Of a stretch of 64,000 nt of DNA, positions 8,136 to 16,953 are shown piece after piece. Each line of letters starts with the position of its first letter. The first letter of the stretch is position 1. The position numbers and the translations under genes are program-made. The notes under the pieces were generated by a model that did no database searches, was not told the DNA's origin, and was given only the letters and a program-made list of their open reading frames with translations. This DNA comes from Candidatus Hydrogenedentota bacterium (GTDB lineage: Bacteria; Hydrogenedentota; Hydrogenedentia; Hydrogenedentales; JAEUWI01), in the NCBI GenBank assembly GCA_016791475.1, contig JAEUWI010000003.1, forward strand, positions 1 to 64,000. Direction: 5' to 3'.

Positions 8136-8852
8136 GTGAAAGCCGCCATCAAATTCATCATGACCCTGACGGGGTTGTTACTCATCGCCATCAATATTGG
8201 CACGGTCCTGCTGCTGACTCAGTTCGAGGGCCTGCTTCGCCAGGGCATCACCCGACAGGCGGGGCAGATTCTGGGCTCGGAGGTTCATCTGGAAGGCGTG
8301 CGGATCGACTGGTCGCGCCAGGCCATAGAATTCAAGGGCATTTCCGTTTTCAATCCCGAAGGATTCAGCGACCGCGAGGCCTTCCGGTTGGAATCCGCCT
8401 GGGTCTATCCCCAGTGGCTGGCCATATTTTCGAAAACACCCGTAATCGATCAGGTGCGAATAGGTGAAGCACAGCTTCAGCTCCAGTATGACGAGGCAAA
8501 GGGCACCAACCTGGGGGCGATGATGGAGCGCGCCAGGGACTGGGCCGATCAGCAGACCCGTGGCGAGGCCTGGGTGCTCGGGCGGCCTGTAAATATCCGG
8601 AAGATCATTTGTGACGCGGCTGAGATCAAGGCGGAGAGTGTGTCGCCGCCCCAACCGCCGATCGCCCTCACCATGAACGCCTTTACCGTGGAGAACCCGG
8701 CGGGCGAGGAGGCGGTCAGCGGGGCGCGGGCGATTCATCTGGTGCTGCAGGGAATGGCGCGGCAACTGGGCTCGCTGGATGGACTCTTCAGCTTCGTTCG
8801 CGAGACCGTAAGTGCCGAAGCAAGCCCGCCGCCGGAAGCGGTCGCGCCTTGA
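8136..8852 (+). CDS. AsmA-like membrane-anchored protein
   Basis: The start is GTG; the product is 238 residues. An N-terminal transmembrane helix (TLTGLLLIAINIGTVLLL) is followed by a segment with the pattern seen at the start of AsmA/DUF748/mdcA-like proteins: a membrane-proximal strand, then VHLEGVRIDWSRQAIEFKGISV with FNPEGF, and then VYPQWLAIFSKTPVIDQVRI. These proteins are linked to lipid transport and outer-membrane assembly, but here the protein is much shorter than AsmA proper and keeps only the N-terminal module. It is the third gene of the envelope operon at 6568-8852. Confidence 0.65.
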   Translation: MKAAIKFIMTLTGLLLIAINIGTVLLLTQFEGLLRQGITRQAGQILGSEVHLEGVRIDWSRQAIEFKGISVFNPEGFSDREAFRLESAWVYPQWLAIFSKTPVIDQVRIGEAQLQLQYDEAKGTNLGAMMERARDWADQQTRGEAWVLGRPVNIRKIICDAAEIKAESVSPPQPPIALTMNAFTVENPAGEEAVSGARAIHLVLQGMARQLGSLDGLFSFVRETVSAEASPPPEAVAP

Positions 8853-8976
8853 CCAACGTCAGGCCCCTTGTTATCATCCACCGGCGTCGGCCCCCGCATC
8901 GGGGATCGAATGTGTCGCAAAAACCCTGTTTCGCGCGCGGGTGCCGTCGAATCAACGAGCTGGAGGTCCCTGAACC

Positions 8977-10083
8977 GTGGCCCAGGTTACCCTGACCAAC
9001 GTACAGAAGTTCTATCCCGGCGGTATTCCCGCCGTGAAGAACGCGAATCTGGTCATCAACGACAAGGAGTTTGTCGTGCTGGTCGGTCCCTCGGGCTGTG
9101 GGAAATCCACGACGCTGCGCATGATCGCCGGCCTGGAGGAAATCTCGGGTGGTGAAATTCGCATCGATGGCTGCGTCGTAAACGACGTGCCCCCGAAAGA
9201 TCGGGACATTGCGATGGTCTTTCAGAACTACGCCCTCTACCCCCACAAGAACGTGTACAAAAACATGTCCTTTGGGCTGGAAATGCGGCGCTACCCCAAG
9301 GACGAGATTGACCGGCGCGTCCGCGATGCCGCCGAGATTCTGGGGATTACCGACCTGCTCCAGCGTCGGCCCAAGGCTTTGAGTGGCGGGCAGCGGCAGC
9401 GCGTCGCCGTGGGCCGGGCCATCGTTCGTAAGCCGAAAGTCTTCCTGTTCGACGAGCCTCTTTCCAACCTGGACGCGAAACTCCGGGTGCAGATGCGCGC
9501 GGAAATCTCCAAGCTCCACCGGCGGCTCCAGTCCACCATGATTTACGTGACCCACGACCAGGTTGAGGCCATGACCATGGGCGACCGGATCGTGGTGATG
9601 CTCGATGGCGTTATACAGCAGGTTGACGCGCCGCTGGATCTCTATCATCGCCCGGCCAACAAATTCGTGGCCACTTTCATCGGCAGCCCTCCGATGAACA
9701 TACTAGAAGGCGGGATCGACAGCCACGGGCACGGCCTGGCGTTTCATACTTCAGGAAACACCTTCGTGCTCCCGCTGCCGTCGGAGTACCACGGGGCATT
9801 AACCCCCTTCAAGGGTAAGGAAGTATATCTGGGGATTCGCCCGGAAGACCTTCAGGATGCCTCGGAAAGCGCAGTGGAACCGGGGGAAATGCTGGAAGCG
9901 CTGGTGGAGGTGGTGGAGCCCATGGGTTCGGAAATATACGTCTACCTGAGCCTTGCGGGTCAGCCGATCGCGGCGCGCGTCCACGCGCTGGCCCAGCCGG
10001 AAGTGGGGCACCCCTACGCCCTCCGTATCAACACCGCCGCCCTCCATTTCTTCGACCGAGCGAGCGAAGAGGCCATCCGCTAG
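8977..10083 (+). CDS. ABC transporter ATP-binding protein, MalK/UgpC/MsmX type
   Basis: This 368-residue protein starts at GTG, with GGAGG 12 bases upstream. It carries Walker A GPSGCGKST, a Q-loop (VFQNYALYPHKNVY), signature LSGGQRQR, Walker B VFLFDEPLSNLDAKLR and the switch THDQ. The C-terminal 130 residues form the TOBE/MOP regulatory domain (LGIRPEDL) found in ATPases of carbohydrate importers of the CUT1 class. Those partners, two MalF/MalG-type permeases and a binding protein, are absent from both flanks. It is therefore probably an orphan ATPase that energises sugar permeases encoded elsewhere, as MsmX does in Gram-positives. The exact substrate cannot be read from sequence. Confidence 0.93.
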   Translation: MAQVTLTNVQKFYPGGIPAVKNANLVINDKEFVVLVGPSGCGKSTTLRMIAGLEEISGGEIRIDGCVVNDVPPKDRDIAMVFQNYALYPHKNVYKNMSFGLEMRRYPKDEIDRRVRDAAEILGITDLLQRRPKALSGGQRQRVAVGRAIVRKPKVFLFDEPLSNLDAKLRVQMRAEISKLHRRLQSTMIYVTHDQVEAMTMGDRIVVMLDGVIQQVDAPLDLYHRPANKFVATFIGSPPMNILEGGIDSHGHGLAFHTSGNTFVLPLPSEYHGALTPFKGKEVYLGIRPEDLQDASESAVEPGEMLEALVEVVEPMGSEIYVYLSLAGQPIAARVHALAQPEVGHPYALRINTAALHFFDRASEEAIR

Positions 10084-10198
10084 CCGGGGCCTCGGGTTTT
10101 CTGTGGATTCAGGTGCGAAATATCGCCCGCCCCGATTGCATTAACCTCGCAAGCGGCCTTGCCGCATAGGGTTAGGATGCCGGAGAATTTCACGCTGC

Positions 10199-10227
10199 TT
10201 GCACATTGGCGTGGGGCATGGCATAAT
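10199..10227 (+). promoter_or_regulatory. Promoter of the pilin-like operon
   Basis: TTGCAC (10199-10204) and CATAAT (10222-10227) are spaced by 17 bp. The first pilin start is about 125 bp further on, leaving a long untranslated leader with no clear structure. Confidence 0.6.
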
Positions 10228-10351
10228 CGTACGGATAAACTATTAACACTTTTAAGAATCTGCCGTAAACACAAGAAGGGCAGCGTCGTTATAGATTTTG
10301 TTGCGGGGATTGCTGATTCCATGGCCGGATGCCCTGGAGAACGGAGTGAAG

Positions 10352-10816
10352 ATGAAAATAAATCGATTCCTCAAAGATGAGCGCGGCGTGACGCTGATAG
10401 AAATAACACTTGCGGTGGCTATTTTCGCAGGTGTCATCGCCGTGACCGCCCAGTCCCTCATGTCTTTCTACGTCAGCATCGACATCCAGGAACAGCGCAT
10501 GGAAGGCGTCCGCGCCTGCCAGAGCGTGATGGATGGCCTTCGGGAGAAACGGGTTGAGTATAAAGACAATTTCCCGGAAGGGCTTCTGACCTGGATCGAG
10601 ACCAACAATGACAGCTCCTGGGCGGCGTTCAAAGCGGACAACAGCGAGCATGTGGAACTTGCGGATCAGACTATCGAAGTGACCTGCTTCAATGACGCAG
10701 GCGAAACGGCGGATGGGGACGACAACCCCATCGTGGTTCACGTAACCACGAACTGGACCGATCGTAAGGGTCGTCCGCTGGCGGCTACGCTTGTGAGCAT
10801 GTTGACCAATGAATAA
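10352..10816 (+). CDS. Type IV prepilin-like minor pseudopilin (PilV/GspI class)
   Basis: The ATG at 10352 is preceded by GGAG and gives a short basic leader (KINRFLKDERG) before a class III signal: cleavage after Gly, then VTLIEITLAVAIFAG with Glu at +5. The product has 154 residues, and its mature body is a small globular pilin head. Such proteins are processed by a prepilin peptidase (not in this window) and build the tip or shaft of a type IV pilus or type II secretion pseudopilus. The stop overlaps the next reading frame; the second pilin probably uses an ATG just after it. Confidence 0.85.
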   Translation: MKINRFLKDERGVTLIEITLAVAIFAGVIAVTAQSLMSFYVSIDIQEQRMEGVRACQSVMDGLREKRVEYKDNFPEGLLTWIETNNDSSWAAFKADNSEHVELADQTIEVTCFNDAGETADGDDNPIVVHVTTNWTDRKGRPLAATLVSMLTNE

Positions 10817-10829
10817 GGAGACAGCTTCC

Positions 10830-11459
10830 ATGAAAAACAGCGGACACACCATGGTCGAAATAATGGTCTCGATGGGCATCCTCTCCGTCGTCTCCCTCCT
10901 CGGCTTTATCGTACTTCAATCTTCCACCACTTCGGCCCAGTTGGCCAACGCCAAGGTGGAGGTTCAGAATAACCTTCGGGATACCGTCTCCGTATTGAGC
11001 AGCGAGCTTCGCGAAGGGGTAACGGAAATTACGACCGAGAAGACGGGCGCGCCCGAGGGCCTGTTTCCCGTTGCCATCAGCGATGAAGGCCGTTCGATTA
11101 CTTTCCAAGTTCCACAACCCGTCTCGGGCGAGGCGATTTTTGCTTACTCCACGCCCATCACATTCTCCCTGGAGAATGAAGATGCCAATGAGAACGGTCT
11201 GCTGGATCCCGATGAGGACACGAACGGCGACGGTACGTTGACGCGTCGCATGGTGCGTTCGCAGGACGGGGCCACGGTGCCCGTGGCGAGCGCCTCGACC
11301 ATCGAATTTGTGAATTTTACGCTGCTGGCCAACCAGGCTGCGGACGTTGAAGATATGACTACCGTGCAAATTACCTTGCGTGGCAGCAAGCGATACGGAG
11401 CAGGTGAAGGCAAACCGCTTCTCGCCGAGACAACATCCAATATTCGCCTCGTCAATTAA
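10830..11459 (+). CDS. Type IV prepilin-like minor pseudopilin (PilW/GspJ class)
   Basis: I place the start at the ATG at 10830, which has AAGGAG nine bases upstream; an in-frame ATG at 10809 would overlap the previous gene. The product (209 residues) has a short leader MKNSG followed by HTMVEIMVSMGILSVVSLLGF, a class III prepilin signal with Glu at +5. The mature domain contains Asn/Asp-rich repeats (DANENGLLDPDEDTNGDG) that look like a calcium-binding EF-hand or dockerin-like loop, also seen in some PilW-like proteins. It is the second gene of a four-gene operon. Confidence 0.85.
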   Translation: MKNSGHTMVEIMVSMGILSVVSLLGFIVLQSSTTSAQLANAKVEVQNNLRDTVSVLSSELREGVTEITTEKTGAPEGLFPVAISDEGRSITFQVPQPVSGEAIFAYSTPITFSLENEDANENGLLDPDEDTNGDGTLTRRMVRSQDGATVPVASASTIEFVNFTLLANQAADVEDMTTVQITLRGSKRYGAGEGKPLLAETTSNIRLVN

Positions 11460-11474
11460 GAAAGGAGGGGACCT

Positions 11475-13781
11475 ATGGATCATAGCCACCTTAAAAGAAC
11501 AAATCAGGACGGTATAGCACTCGTATTCGCCATGCTCGCCATCATCGTCATTCTGGGCTCGATGGGTCTGGTCATGACGGGTGTACAGCGCGCCAAGAAA
11601 GAAACCGACCTCGCCTACAACAATGTGTTGTTGGAAGAAGCGGCCCAGGCGGGCATTGACCTGGCTGTAGAGCAGCTATGGAACGATTACAAAGTAAGCA
11701 GCGGCAACACGACCGGCAACGTTGCCTCGTACAAGTACTACCTGAACAACACCGCCGAGATCCCCATCAACGAAGATTTGAACTTCAACGGCAGCAAAGA
11801 TGTCGGTGAAGAGGGCAACGGTGACGGTACCTTCGACACGCTGCCCTCGGGTGTCGGCCAGTATGGCAAGGCCATCATAACCGAACCCATCGATTTCAAG
11901 AAGCCGGGTACGGAAACCGTGCTGGCTACTATAGAGAACGTAACGGTTTCCCGCTACGACACGGTCTATGAATCGCGGCTTACCGTCCGCTCCTCGGCGA
12001 CGATCGACGGCACGTCCAAGACGGCGGTGCAGGTGCTGCGCATTGGCGGTTCGCCCTTCGATCACGGCCAGTTCGCCATTCTTGCCAATAACATCAGTTG
12101 CATCCTCTGTCACGCGGAAATCCGCTCCCTCGAACTCGAGCGCAACACGGATTCCAGCCTCTACGGCACCTTTGACCGGGTCAAGGTAGCGGCGCTGGAG
12201 TCCCTCCTCGTCCGCACGGGTTCCGAGCCCGATTCCCGTGTAGCCGGTTCCGTGTACACTCGCGGCCGGGTTTATCAGCCCAACGGCAGCGAGTATACCG
12301 CCGCCGGCCTGGCTTCCACCGGCTTTGACGCCTATTCCTTCAGCAGCGAAGACGGAAAGATTACCCAGAGCGCCACGGGCGGCATGACTACGACCAATCT
12401 GGCCAATGCCGCGAAGAACGGTGACGGGGAGTTGCTCCAGTTCGCTAACCTCTACATGGAATACCCCGAAGAGGCGGAGGCGCAGACCGACGGCCCCCTT
12501 CCCGGTACTTTCCCGGCGCCCTATCCCGATGAAGATGGTGACCGCGTGGTGGATGACTCCGAGTTTGAAGTTATCGTCAACACCGCCAACGGCAGTATTG
12601 ACTTCGAGTTGGGCGTGGAAGACCCGAGCGGCGCCATCACCAATGGTGTTGCCTACGGCATACCCGACGGCGGCATTTATACCGGTACGACGCTTCCGGA
12701 GTCTTCCAATTCGGCGCTGTCTTCGCTGTCCACCGACGGGTACTACGACGGTAACCTCATCCTGGTGGGCACGGAAGACGACCCCATCAAGATACAGAAT
12801 ACCGTTGCCATTGACGGTGACCTGGTGATCAAGGGACCAGTTGAAGGCGAAGGAAAGCTCCTCGTTCGCGGCAATACCTATGTCATCGGTGACGTTACCT
12901 ACAAGGACGCCCCCGGCGAATTTGGCGTAAACGAATCCGGCGAAACGAACGCCTTCGCGTTGGTATCGGGCGGAAGCGTCATGATGGGCGACTACACCAC
13001 GATTCGTGGCGTCAACCATACTTCCTATAACAACGACAAGTACCCGACCTGGAGCCAGTACAGCATCCACACGCGGGACAAGAACCGGACCAACAACGTA
13101 AATCGCCTTGGTTCCAATCAGACGCTGAAGTGGGGCTATTTTGACCCCTACTCGACGGATCCCAACCAGAAGGTTACCGGAACGCCCGGCAATCAGTTCA
13201 GCTTCACCATGTCAGAGCTTCAGTTGTTCAACCAGCTCGAACTGGAAAAGGCCGTGGCCGACAACACCTACACGCCGCGATTCTATGGTCTTCGCGAAAG
13301 CCAGCCGAACAACATCTGGCTGTACGACGCGGCCGACGAGCACGCGGTGCACTATAACGACTCGGGCGTGAAGAAACTGAGCGACTATCTGGTTGCGAAG
13401 GGTTACCCCCTTGATATTCTGAGTCGTGCGGCCTATCACTACCTGAATCCGGACGGCAACTGGATGTCGGAAGATCAGTTGCGCCAGTTCTGGTACGACG
13501 ATGAAATGTCCCGCCCGAGCAGCGGACGCGACTTCAAGTTCGACGGCTTGCTGTACAGCAACAACTCGATCTTCAATATCGTCCGCAGCATGGAGCGGCA
13601 CTACTCGAACTCGAAAGGCAAGATGACGATCCGGGGCGGCGTGATTGCGGCCGATCTGGGTATGTTCGTGCCCGGTGGTCTCAAGCTGCACTACGATCCG
13701 CGCGTGGAGCGTTTCCTGAATGTGGCGGATACGGAACAGGTGGTTTTCGCCCGCGCGGCCTTCTACTTCGATCGCGGGTGA
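11475..13781 (+). CDS. Large PilX-like pilus assembly protein with a CxxCH motif
   Basis: This 768-residue protein has a perfect AAAGGAGG ribosome site. The N-terminus (DGIALVFAMLAIIVILGSMGLVM) is the hydrophobic segment typical of PilX/GspK-like proteins that lack a canonical +5 Glu, and an EAAQAGIDLAVEQL helix follows as in that family. Residues about 205-215 read NNISCILCHAEI, a CxxCH motif that could bind covalent haem c. Around residue 445-475, IDGDLVIKGPVEGEGKLLVRG is a beta-helix-like stretch resembling bactofilin/DUF4900-like polymer-forming proteins. Asp-rich loops (NFNGSKDVGEEGNGDG) may bind calcium. It is far larger than usual PilX (about 200 residues). It probably caps or decorates the pilus made by the two preceding pilins. 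Confidence 0.75.
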   Translation: MDHSHLKRTNQDGIALVFAMLAIIVILGSMGLVMTGVQRAKKETDLAYNNVLLEEAAQAGIDLAVEQLWNDYKVSSGNTTGNVASYKYYLNNTAEIPINEDLNFNGSKDVGEEGNGDGTFDTLPSGVGQYGKAIITEPIDFKKPGTETVLATIENVTVSRYDTVYESRLTVRSSATIDGTSKTAVQVLRIGGSPFDHGQFAILANNISCILCHAEIRSLELERNTDSSLYGTFDRVKVAALESLLVRTGSEPDSRVAGSVYTRGRVYQPNGSEYTAAGLASTGFDAYSFSSEDGKITQSATGGMTTTNLANAAKNGDGELLQFANLYMEYPEEAEAQTDGPLPGTFPAPYPDEDGDRVVDDSEFEVIVNTANGSIDFELGVEDPSGAITNGVAYGIPDGGIYTGTTLPESSNSALSSLSTDGYYDGNLILVGTEDDPIKIQNTVAIDGDLVIKGPVEGEGKLLVRGNTYVIGDVTYKDAPGEFGVNESGETNAFALVSGGSVMMGDYTTIRGVNHTSYNNDKYPTWSQYSIHTRDKNRTNNVNRLGSNQTLKWGYFDPYSTDPNQKVTGTPGNQFSFTMSELQLFNQLELEKAVADNTYTPRFYGLRESQPNNIWLYDAADEHAVHYNDSGVKKLSDYLVAKGYPLDILSRAAYHYLNPDGNWMSEDQLRQFWYDDEMSRPSSGRDFKFDGLLYSNNSIFNIVRSMERHYSNSKGKMTIRGGVIAADLGMFVPGGLKLHYDPRVERFLNVADTEQVVFARAAFYFDRG

Positions 13782-13825
13782 GCCGCACGATGACCGAATT
13801 AAAATCGATGCTGGAGAAAGTGCAC

Positions 13826-14791
13826 ATGAAATCTCGATGGCAACACGTCCTGCTGGCCGTTGCCTTGTTGGCGGCCACCGCGGGCGCCGATACGGTCTAC
13901 CTGAAGAATGGTGTCGAGTTCGACGGCGTCGTGACGCCCGTTCCCGATAATCCGGATGTCTTCAAGGTGACGGCGGGCGAGCGGAGCCTCGTCTATCGCG
14001 CGGAAGAAATCGACCGCGTGGAGAAGAACGAAAAGACCGGAAAGTTGAGCAAGGAGGAGATCCTGGCCAATTGGGAAGAGCAGAATCGGATCCTCACGGA
14101 GGAAACGGGCCTTACCGCGGAACAGCGCAACCTCGTCATGGGGCTGATGTTCGAGTTGAAGACCGACAACGTTTCCAAGCGGGTGGCGGTGCGCGAGAAA
14201 CTGATCGGGCTTCAGAAGGAGTTCGACGCCTACAGTTTTCTTGCGAATCAGCTCCCCGGCGTATCGATTCTTATCGGTCCCAATCTGCTCGAAGCACTGG
14301 CCTATATGGACAGTTCGCGGGCGCTGGAACTCCTCCAGGCCGGCGCGCAAAATAATTATTTTGGCACGCGGGTCATGGCGATTGAGTTGCTTGGCCGCCT
14401 CGGTCATACGGGCAGCAAAGATCTCATTGTCCGCGGCCTGGCCGACCACAAACAGGAAGTGCAGATCAGCGCGATTTACGTGCTGGCGGGTATGGGGGCG
14501 CGGGAAGTGACCCCGGCGCTCATCAGCCTGCTGCCGAACCCGGACGAGCGCGTTTCAAATGCGAGCCGTGAGGCATTGCTGGCGCTCTGGGCGAACGCTC
14601 TTCCCGATCCGAAGCCGGGCACGGTGGACGAGTGGACCGCCTTCTGGAACGCCCAGGAGAAGTCGGGAACGCCTGTGCAGCTCGCGGATCTTAAGGCGCT
14701 CAGCAATCCCGAAGAAGAGATCGTAAGCAGTATCGATACCAATCACGGGGTGGGCTCCGGCGCCGAGACGACGGTCGCCTCGGAAGGCTGA
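13826..14791 (+). CDS. Exported HEAT-repeat protein
   Basis: The chosen ATG (13826) follows GGAGAAAG and opens a signal peptide (KSRWQHVLLAVALLAATAGA); an upstream in-frame GTG at 13778 would overlap the pilin gene and bury the signal. The mature protein begins DTVYLKNGVEFDGVV, a short beta motif common at the N-terminus of periplasmic proteins in planctomycete-like bacteria. From about residue 150 it contains HEAT/PBS-lyase-type repeats (ALELLQAGAQNN, RVMAIELLGRLGHTG, VQISAIYVLAGMGAREVTPALISLLPN). It is the last gene of the pilin-like operon and is followed by a terminator. It may act as a periplasmic scaffold for the appendage. Confidence 0.75.
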   Translation: MKSRWQHVLLAVALLAATAGADTVYLKNGVEFDGVVTPVPDNPDVFKVTAGERSLVYRAEEIDRVEKNEKTGKLSKEEILANWEEQNRILTEETGLTAEQRNLVMGLMFELKTDNVSKRVAVREKLIGLQKEFDAYSFLANQLPGVSILIGPNLLEALAYMDSSRALELLQAGAQNNYFGTRVMAIELLGRLGHTGSKDLIVRGLADHKQEVQISAIYVLAGMGAREVTPALISLLPNPDERVSNASREALLALWANALPDPKPGTVDEWTAFWNAQEKSGTPVQLADLKALSNPEEEIVSSIDTNHGVGSGAETTVASEG

Positions 14792-14821
14792 CAGACAGAA
14801 ACCCCTTGAATGCGAAGTATC

Positions 14822-14860
14822 GAAGCCGGCTGCCTCTGAGAGGTGGTCGGCTTCTTTATT
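14822..14860 (+). terminator. Rho-independent terminator after the pilin-like operon
   Basis: Arms GAAGCCGGCTGCCT and AGGTGGTCGGCTTC pair over 14 positions if G-U wobbles are counted, with a short loop, and are followed by a T-rich run. It lies 30 bp past the stop of the HEAT gene. Confidence 0.8.
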
Positions 14861-14950
14861 AACCGCACCGAGCCGATCTCTCCCCGATACCGGGCTTGGG
14901 GATTGGTGGGCGAAGAGACTATAATGGGGCCAAACTCAGGAGCGATTGCC

Positions 14951-16021
14951 ATGTCGGGAATTTCAGTTTTGCTTTGTGTCGCGGCCCTTGCCGCGCCGGT
15001 GTCGGTCGATGTGACCAAGCCTCCGGCGCGTAATATTTCCGAGTATAACCTGTTTAAAGACGGCGCCCGCCAGATTCCCAATGATGGTGTTCTGCCTTAC
15101 GACTTGAATACACCGCTCTATTCGGATTATGCGACCAAGCACCGCTTCATCTGGCTCCCTGAAGGTACCCAGGCGGCGTATCGAGACCCGGATGTCTTCG
15201 ATTTCCCCGTCGGCACGGTGATCGCGAAAACGTTCGGTTTTCTAAATGATATCCGAGACCCTTCGAAAGGGGAGCGGATCGTTGAAACGCGCCTCCTTAT
15301 TCACAAGCCGGAAGGGTGGGCGGGCTTCGCCTACATCTGGAACCAGGACGCGAGCGACGCCCGGCTGGCCGTTGCGGGGGGGCGGGTGGATGTTTCGTGG
15401 ACGCATTTCGACGGGGAGGTGCGCAAGCTAGATCGCTACATCATCCCCAACATGAACGAGTGCAAGCAGTGCCATGAAATCGGAGGCAAGCTACAGCCCA
15501 TCGGTCCAAAAGCGCGCCACCTGAACAAGACGTACTCCTATCCCGATGGCGCCATGAATCAGCTCCTCAAGTGGCAGGCGGCGGGTTATCTGGGCGAGGC
15601 GCCCACCCCGGAAGCGGCACCCCGGGTTCCCAACGCCGACGACCCCGCCAGCGGCACCCTGAACGAGCGGGCGCGGGCCTATCTGGATATCAACTGCGCC
15701 CATTGCCACAACCCCTCGGGGCCCGCGCACATGTCCGGGCTGGATCTGTCCTACAATCAGCGAGACGCCGGAAAATACGGTGTGTTCAAGAGCCCTATTG
15801 CTGCGGGCCGCGGTTCCGGCGGCTACAAGTTCGGCATCGAGCCGGGACACCCCGAGGTGTCCATTCTGATGCACAGACTGGAGAGCACCGAGCCCGGCGT
15901 TATGATGCCGCCCCTTCCCAAACGAATGATCCACGATGAGGGAGTGGCCTTGCTGCGGGAATGGATCCTCGCCATGCAGGCCAGGGTGACCGAAGGGAAC
16001 TTAGTGGAGTTGGTGGAGTAG
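14951..16021 (+). CDS. Exported diheme c-type cytochrome, SO_2930 family
   Basis: The start at 14951 has an AGGAG site and gives a signal peptide (SGISVLLCVAALAAPV). The product (356 residues) has the layout of the SO_2930-type diheme proteins: an N-terminal domain with SEYNLF, PYDLNTPLYSDYATKHRFIWLP and FPVGTVIAKTF, a first haem motif CKQCH, and a C-terminal domain with a second CAHCH followed by HNPSGPAH and a late MMPPLPKR that may supply an axial Met. Such proteins carry electrons in the periplasm, often next to oxidases or multicopper proteins; none is adjacent here. The last ten codons (EGNLVELVE) fall inside a 31-bp repeat that recurs at 20007-20037 in non-coding DNA, so the C-terminal end may be acquired. 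It follows the terminator of the pilin operon and is probably transcribed separately. Confidence 0.85.
   Translation: MSGISVLLCVAALAAPVSVDVTKPPARNISEYNLFKDGARQIPNDGVLPYDLNTPLYSDYATKHRFIWLPEGTQAAYRDPDVFDFPVGTVIAKTFGFLNDIRDPSKGERIVETRLLIHKPEGWAGFAYIWNQDASDARLAVAGGRVDVSWTHFDGEVRKLDRYIIPNMNECKQCHEIGGKLQPIGPKARHLNKTYSYPDGAMNQLLKWQAAGYLGEAPTPEAAPRVPNADDPASGTLNERARAYLDINCAHCHNPSGPAHMSGLDLSYNQRDAGKYGVFKSPIAAGRGSGGYKFGIEPGHPEVSILMHRLESTEPGVMMPPLPKRMIHDEGVALLREWILAMQARVTEGNLVELVE
15991..16021 (+). repeat. 31-bp direct repeat, copy 1
   Basis: Matches 20007-20037 at 30 of 31 positions (T for C at one place). Here it encodes the last codons and stop of the cytochrome gene. The two copies bracket the 4-kb ABC/DUF3299 block. 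Confidence 0.85.
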
Positions 16022-16076
16022 AAGTAGGATTTGCGTCTGATGTTGTCGCAGGTAACTGCAGCGGGCTGTTAGGCGT

Positions 16077-16913
16077 CTACGGTCGCAGCAGGGACTTTCG
16101 CAGCAGTTTAGACGCGTCTGACACGTCGCCGGCCTTCATGCGATAGATACTGAGTACGTAACCCTCTTCAATCTCTTCACCAACGTCGAGAGTTCCGAAG
16201 ACGGCCACGGGCGATTCGGGTTGGTAGGCGACTTTCAAGGCGGGGGATGCCTCCACGAGAACCCACTCGTTTATTTCGGGGGAAACGCCGTAGCAGCAGA
16301 AGGACTGATTCTGCGTGATGGCGAAGCTGGTAATGCTTCCATCCTCGGCAAGTTCAAAAGGCACCATGAATCCCACGACCACCGCCTGCTGGCCGCTCAG
16401 CGCGCGAATTGGCGCGGGAATCTGATCACCCAGCAGGGCTGACGGGTTTTCCGCTCTTTGAAGTGTCTCGGGATCCGGATGTTTGTATGTGAAGGATGCT
16501 AGTCCACGAAAGGTGAGCTTGAAATACTTCCCGTCGGTCGTTTTCTCAAAATTGAGCGAGCCACCTTTCTCTGCAAGCTTCGTCTCCGATTCCTGTAAGG
16601 CTTCAAAGTCGGCTTGAGGTATGTTGCGGCTGCCCGGCGCGACCGACGGCGTATCGATTCTCCGGCCGGCCCGGGGCGCCGGGGCGTCGATGGGTGCGCC
16701 GCGTGGGGGAGGAGGCGTTGCCGTCGGGGTCTCCTCGGTACCCGCATAGGCGACATCCGCAAGGGGGAATAGCGCTTCTTCGGCCACCTGTGGGTGACGT
16801 CCAATCTCCCCGGGGGCATTCTGGTCACTCAATCCTCCCCCCATAATCATGCCCAGCAGTGCGGCCACTAGAACGATCAGTCCCGCCAGTTCCTTGGGTC
16901 TTCTCATGTTCAA
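16077..16913 (-). CDS. DUF3299-family exported protein (ZrgD-like)
   Basis: This 278-residue protein has an N-terminal hydrophobic signal or anchor (LAGLIVLVAALLGMIMGGG) and a Pro/Ala/Thr-rich linker to about residue 100. The C-terminal domain from about 145 matches DUF3299: ALSGQQAVVVGFMVPFELAEDGSITSF, then QNQSFCCYG with vicinal cysteines, then VAVFGTLDVGEEIEEGYVLSIYRM. Family members accompany FtsX-like ABC cassettes and a His-rich lipoprotein, as in the zinc-regulated zrg locus of Vibrio (from memory). The paired Cys may bind metal. It is the last gene of a four-gene minus-strand operon. Confidence 0.72.
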   Translation of the reverse strand: MNMRRPKELAGLIVLVAALLGMIMGGGLSDQNAPGEIGRHPQVAEEALFPLADVAYAGTEETPTATPPPPRGAPIDAPAPRAGRRIDTPSVAPGSRNIPQADFEALQESETKLAEKGGSLNFEKTTDGKYFKLTFRGLASFTYKHPDPETLQRAENPSALLGDQIPAPIRALSGQQAVVVGFMVPFELAEDGSITSFAITQNQSFCCYGVSPEINEWVLVEASPALKVAYQPESPVAVFGTLDVGEEIEEGYVLSIYRMKAGDVSDASKLLRKSLLRP

Positions 16914-16953
16914 GTTACCTTTCCAATTGGCCCCGGCTTAATCCGCGGTATTG

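Noticed and set aside
8892-8904. CCCCG-CAT-CGGGG hairpin before the MalK-type gene
   Set aside because: Only five base pairs and no T tract; likely chance in GC-rich DNA.
11676-13070. A 464-codon minus-strand frame over the PilX-like gene
   Set aside because: Antisense shadow in a GC-rich gene. The plus-strand product has the pilin context and a perfect ribosome site.
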